Part shown: positions 59,657-64,000 of the stretch, piece after piece
How positions within the stretch are numbered: position 1 is the stretch's first letter
Layout: each line of letters begins with the position of its first letter
Made by a program: the position numbers and the translations under genes
Source of the DNA: Spirodela intermedia
Taxonomy: Eukaryota > Streptophyta > Magnoliopsida > Alismatales > Araceae
NCBI GenBank assembly: GCA_902729315.2
Contig: LR746265.1
Coordinates: 2,212,892-2,276,891 of the forward strand
Direction: 5' to 3'
DNA length: 64,000 nucleotides
The notes under the pieces: generated by a model
Told to the model about the DNA's origin: nothing
The model's input: the letters and a program-made list of their open reading frames with translations, nothing else
Database searches by the model: none

Positions 59657-61010
59657 GGATAGCATAAAAGAGTAAAAATTAATATTCTAAAGCAACATAA
59701 AGGATATCATCACCAATGAAAAATTATAACTCTATGATAAAAGAGAATATGAAGTTTTAAAATTACAAGTGAAGATCATAGCACAATCACCCCATATTCC
59801 ATGTAAATATTTTAAAAACCAATTCTGGGAAGGAACATATAATTTGGAGTTCGGTTATAAGTTGGATCGTTTCCTAGTTTGTTGTTTGTTTCCTTTTTTT
59901 GTGGCCCTAGTACTGATGTATAGCATTCATCTATAATGTGAATACAAGTTGAGTTTTTCCTCTGAATATCCTCCTAAAGTTTGCGCGCCCACTGTTCATG
60001 ACAACAAATTATACCATTCACTTGACATTAAAAGTGCAATCAATACAAAAGTAAATACGTACACATGCACCACTAAGACAATAAACTGGTTTTGAATGGA
60101 TATTATTCATTATAGTTTTATTAAATGATTAACAATTCTATAAATTAAAATATTAGCGAAAACAAGTAAGTTCTGCTAAAAAATAGACACTTTTGATATA
60201 ATTCATGGTTTATGTTTTTAAAATTTTCATCATAATTATTAAATTTCATTTAATTATCAGGAATCCTATAATCAATTGAAATCAAATGATTGCGGGAGTG
60301 TTTACAAATAGTTGGAAAATGAGAACTTGATAGGATAAAAACTATTGAAGGCAACTTACATTGTAAAATGTTTCATAATGGGTTTTGATATAAGAATAGT
60401 TGATATCTGGCTACAACTACATGCTTCTGATTCATCTAAAGTGCCCCAAAGAATACATCCATCAATACCATAAAATGATTTAATGCAATTGTAAACATGT
60501 TCCAATGGGTTTTACTCTGGCATCAAGTACTCTTCAATGAGTTCGTAACTGAGTTCGAAACTTCAATGAGTTCGTATACGGTTCTAATTAGCAGCCATCA
60601 TATCATTGTGACCTGACACTATACCAACTATGGCAAACGCAGGCCCCCGTGATTTTTTCAAGACAGTTATTTTTCTATTAAATGTCAATATTCCCTGCTT
60701 TTCTCGTCATTTTAACGCTATAAAACCCTCTTCCCGTAAGCTGATCATTCTCAATCATATTTCAGAAAAAAAGAGTAGAACAAGGATGAAATGGTGCATA
60801 GTGGACACCTATGATCGGTGCTAGCAGCTAGCAACAAGAGACGCTACCCAGTGGCATTGCAATCCCAGTTTCTTTCTTTTACTTTCTTGTCCTTCCCTTC
60901 CCTCTTTTTCTTCTTGCTCTCTCAAGGATTTTCCTCCAGCTTCGCATGAAAGGTCTTGGAAATGACAGACCAGAAAGGAAACGGCTAATTCGAGTAAAAG
61001 CAGATGGCTT

Positions 61011-61497
61011 TTTTTCCCCAGTAATTCATTTTAAATGCTGTAGTTTATCAAGATTATCTAAGAGGCATAGCGAAAAACATCTTGTATTGTGTTACAGGTT
61101 TTTACAAGAAAAGTAAACGCGAAATATGTGGCTCAAGTTGGAAGCGAATGCAATTTTTCACTGTACTATTTACCTTATTACTTGAGTTTGGGCGAATATA
61201 GAAACGTACTAGAGTTTGTCTAACTAAACCTTCACGTAATTTCGCTGTTCTTTAATTGTTTGCGTTTTCCAAAATTTTCTGACATGACACCGAACTATAT
61301 AGCATCTGCAGCAGGCCTGCCAATCTAAAGATGACTGTGACTGGCAACTGAATAAAAGCAGGCTTCGGAGGATCTCTGTAGTATTATGCAGTTTTGTGGT
61401 GCCTCATCTCCTCGATAGCATGTTGAGACTTCACAGAGAGCAGGTTTGACGCGCTGCTGAAGATGCGCTTGCACTAAAAGATCAGGTCGGGATGAGT

Positions 61498-61542
<45 letters not shown>

Positions 61543-61728
61543 CGGTATTTCTTTTTTTTTGGTATGACCCATTTAGTGTTCAGGGGGATGAAAAATGAAA
61601 AAGTCATTCTTTTCACTGATTCTCTAAATACTACGAAATTCGCACGCAGAGTTCTGTATACGAGGCAAAAAAACCGAGGATTCCGAGATTATTTCAGAAT
61701 ACAAGTATGAAAAACAAATAACCCGCAT
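61011..61728. other. Spacer between the inverted repeat and NOB1
   Basis: 718 bp that should contain the NOB1 3' UTR. A (CT)n run lies at 61500-61537. No gene recognised. Confidence 0.65.
61500..61537. repeat. (TC)19 microsatellite
   Basis: Uninterrupted TC run about 190 bp downstream of the NOB1 stop codon; on the NOB1 strand it is (GA)n and may lie in its 3' UTR. Confidence 0.95.
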
Positions 61729-64000
61729 CTAATGCCGACGAGAGAAGTGATTGTCATTCGGATTTCTTTTCCCCGTGAAGACCAAGACGGCCTTCCCCAC
61801 CGGAGGCTTCAACGGAGCTTTTCTCTCGGATGCATGCGAGAATATGTCCTCGGCACCGAAGCCGTCCTTATCCTGAAAGAAAAAGTCAACATGGAGGTCA
61901 GAGAGATGGGACAGTTGGGAGAAGGATAAAAAAAAAATAGAAAAAAGGGAAGACGAAGAGAAGTGAATAATTACCTGTTTGTTATTTTTCTTCTTCCCTT
62001 TTGGGTAGAGAAGCTTGCGCGGGATCTGATCCTCACGCAAGACGAGGTTCTTAGAGATGCCGTCTCTTCCACCTTGAGGCAGAGGGATTGAAAACTGTAC
62101 AACAATGAAACACGTTATCAACGAATCATAATTTTAAATTTGATGATGTGGAGAAGACAAGCGGAAGGCGAAGTGACCAAGAAGATCATCAAATTCTGTG
62201 AGGTGGGGCAGTATGCGATTATACTGGAAAAAGCCCTCCCTTGAGTACACCAGAAAAAACGTTAGGCGTTGGAGGCTGCTCGACAAGGGTCTTCCAGAGT
62301 AACAAGAGATCAACCAGACAGAAATTTGTTCTATATCTGTATGCTTCACCAATGCTTCGGATGAACATGATACGGTGCATTTTTTCTCATGCAAGAACGA
62401 GCCAGCCCCCAGTTTCTGACCCACCCCTTCTTTTGCTAGGAACTACCCAAATAACCGCTGGATTTATTTTATTTTTCGAAGGTAAAAGTTTCTTTTTCAA
62501 AGAGTAGCACACCTTCCAGGATCATTTTTCAAAATATAATTGATGTGGATCGTACCCATTCCCCTTTAGAGACTTTGGTCCAACGTAAATTGAGAGCTTT
62601 AAACATCAAGAAAAATAAATAAATATATATATATATATGAGATAATCAGTGGGAAGACCGATGCGTCCTCATCAGTTGTCCATGCATTTCCTAAGTGCAC
62701 AAACAAAGTTTGAAAGAGGCTAAAGAAACCAGGGGAAAACAGATGACTATTCATTAAGAATTGAAACAGAATAAGTAACCTGACACAATGATGGTCCTCA
62801 TATATAATTGTCCTCATACATCAAGTAATGAAAAACTATCCCAGTTCCCAGAGGTCCATAGTTGCAAAAATACATTCAACAAAGTATAATATCAGTAAAA
62901 AAATATTATCAATGGCATGACAAACAAAAGAGAAAGAGTGTGAAAATAAGGGAATAATAATAACTTTTTGACGTACTTTGGTTCCACGAAGGTTGACGCG
63001 GGGTCGACGTGACGCCAGAATTAGTCCATTTTCACCCACTGTAACTGATACTTTGCGCAAGGTGCCCCCATTACCACATTTGGGACAGAATAATCTCCCT
63101 ATTTCAGATGTCACTTTATTGCAGGCGTGACATTTTAATACCCACCTGAAATGAAAAAAATATTTAGGAAACCAATCCACCAAATGAGCATTGAACCTTT
63201 TATGTAAATACACTTGAAAAAATTCCAGTGCAAAGATAGAACTTATTTATGCACTACATCGCATCATAAAATTCAGTCGGTCTCAAAGTCTTGAAGAATC
63301 TCCTTCATTAATGAAACATGAAAAGAAGATTAAACCATTACAATTATTAACCCACGAAAGCTAAACATAGCATAACGTACCTATGCAACTGACGTATCTG
63401 CATTCCACTTGGTGCCAGTAGTCGCAGACCCATCTGTAGAATAACGTTTTGCATTGCAAAATCCCCAGTAACACAAGCCACAGTCGAATTGGAGAGGGAT
63501 TGTGGAACACAGCTCGGCTCTGTTGGACTACATCCCTGAGGCGCATTAATGCTTCCATCAGTCTCACTGGGGATCTCAATCCTTCTGTCGTGGTAATTTT
63601 CAACATCAGCCTTATCCGTCATACCTAACCCCTCGTCATCTCCTGGGCCAGGTCTAACAGAAGCATCAGGACCTTCATCTTCCAATGACATATGCTCTAA
63701 TCCATTTGATAGAACACACTCCCTACTTGTTTCCACTTCTTGCGCGGTGTGCACTGCCCCAGGCTCATCTGCCTCTGTACAGCCCAGCAAACTGTCATCC
63801 GATGCATCAAATGGTTCAAATCTTGCTTTTCTTCTTAAATATCTCCTCTGTGCGGCCCGGCTAACAGCAGGCTGCCAGTCATCAGCATTATCCGTATCTT
63901 CCCCATGAGAAGCATCAATTCCATCAACTACCATCTTATTCCCAATTCTCATTTCTTTCTGATGAGAAGAAACCCTCTGTGTATTTGGAGAGGACAGATG
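61729..64000 (-). CDS. NOB1: RNA-binding protein NOB1 (20S pre-rRNA D-site endonuclease), 3' part
   Basis: Four exons on minus: >64000..63381, 63145..62977, 62094..61975, 61872..61729; 350 residues visible, frame open to the right edge, so the 5' end and most of the PIN nuclease domain are outside. Visible: a long acidic linker with RRYLRRKARFEPFD, the PIN C-terminal motif VTGDFAMQNVILQMGLRLL, GMQIRQLHRWVLKCHAC, and a zinc ribbon with two Cys-x2-Cys pairs (CHAC and CPKC, 12 residues apart). Then RRPRVNLRGTKFSIPLPQGG, LREDQIPRKLLYPK, and the end KAVLVFTGKRNPNDNHFSRR. This is the NOB1 family throughout. Role: cuts 20S pre-rRNA at site D to make mature 18S rRNA in late 40S assembly. All three visible introns are GT-AG. 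Confidence 0.95.
62095..62976 (-). other. NOB1 intron with TA run
   Basis: 882-bp AT-rich intron between the zinc-ribbon exon and the next. A (TA)n run lies at about 62623-62639. Nothing else recognised. Confidence 0.75.

Larger units (their letters stand above)
57680..61010 (-). repeat. Right arm of the large inverted duplication (decayed copy)
   Basis: Reverse-oriented copy of about 52330-54650, beginning about 250 bp after the BCHC2 stop. It holds intron-exon-intron sequence, so it arose by DNA duplication and not from an mRNA. Homology is interrupted once, by an insertion at about 58058-59147. Many substitutions and small indels distinguish it from the source arm, so it is old. Confidence 0.85.

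Noticed and set aside
57680-61010. Right arm as a processed (retro-copied) pseudogene
   Set aside because: It contains both flanking introns and no poly(A) tail, so it came from DNA, not mRNA.

Overview
This window reads as nuclear DNA of a flowering plant. Six protein genes are supported. All have spliced GT-AG exon structures that I rebuilt exon by exon from conserved protein sequence, and every junction keeps the reading frame. Introns and spacers are AT-rich and long (up to about 3 kb). One gene (AAE3-like) has strikingly GC-rich exons. That mix, and the gene families present, would fit a non-grass monocot, but this is inference and I do not name a species. There is no sign of prokaryotic, organellar or viral gene content.

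Layout, left to right. (1) About 1-3181, minus: 5' part of an aminoalcoholphosphotransferase gene (AAPT; phosphatidylcholine/phosphatidylethanolamine synthesis), including a 10-nt microexon; its 3' exons lie beyond the left edge. (2) 4603-10951, minus: theta-class glutathione S-transferase, 7 exons, 241 aa, ending in the peroxisomal signal SKL. (3) 12764-14642, plus: oxalate--CoA ligase / acyl-activating enzyme 3 (AAE3), 4 exons, 523 aa. (4) 15479-19303, minus: RAN small GTPase, 8 exons, 221 aa, with the start codon alone on its own exon. (5) 20569-57430, plus: a giant BEACH-domain gene, BCHC2-like, 31 exons, 2,954 aa, filling more than half of the window. (6) 61729 to the right edge, minus: 3' part of NOB1, the endonuclease of 18S rRNA maturation.

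RAN and BCHC2 are divergent over a spacer of about 1.3 kb. GSTT and AAE3 are divergent over about 1.8 kb containing a 75-bp (CT)n tract. AAE3/RAN and BCHC2/NOB1 are convergent pairs. These are housekeeping genes of unrelated pathways; nothing suggests a gene cluster.

The most unusual structure is a large inverted duplication. A segment of BCHC2 (about 52330-54650, containing exon 28 and flanking intron) recurs in reverse orientation just past the gene's own 3' end (about 57680-61010). The reverse copy is a decayed pseudo-exon (lost splice acceptor, two in-frame stops). It is split by an insertion of about 1.1 kb carrying a degenerate Ty3/gypsy-type integrase C-terminus. Read-through of BCHC2 transcription would produce RNA able to fold on itself over about 2 kb. 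I found no CRISPR, tRNA, rRNA or wholly new system.
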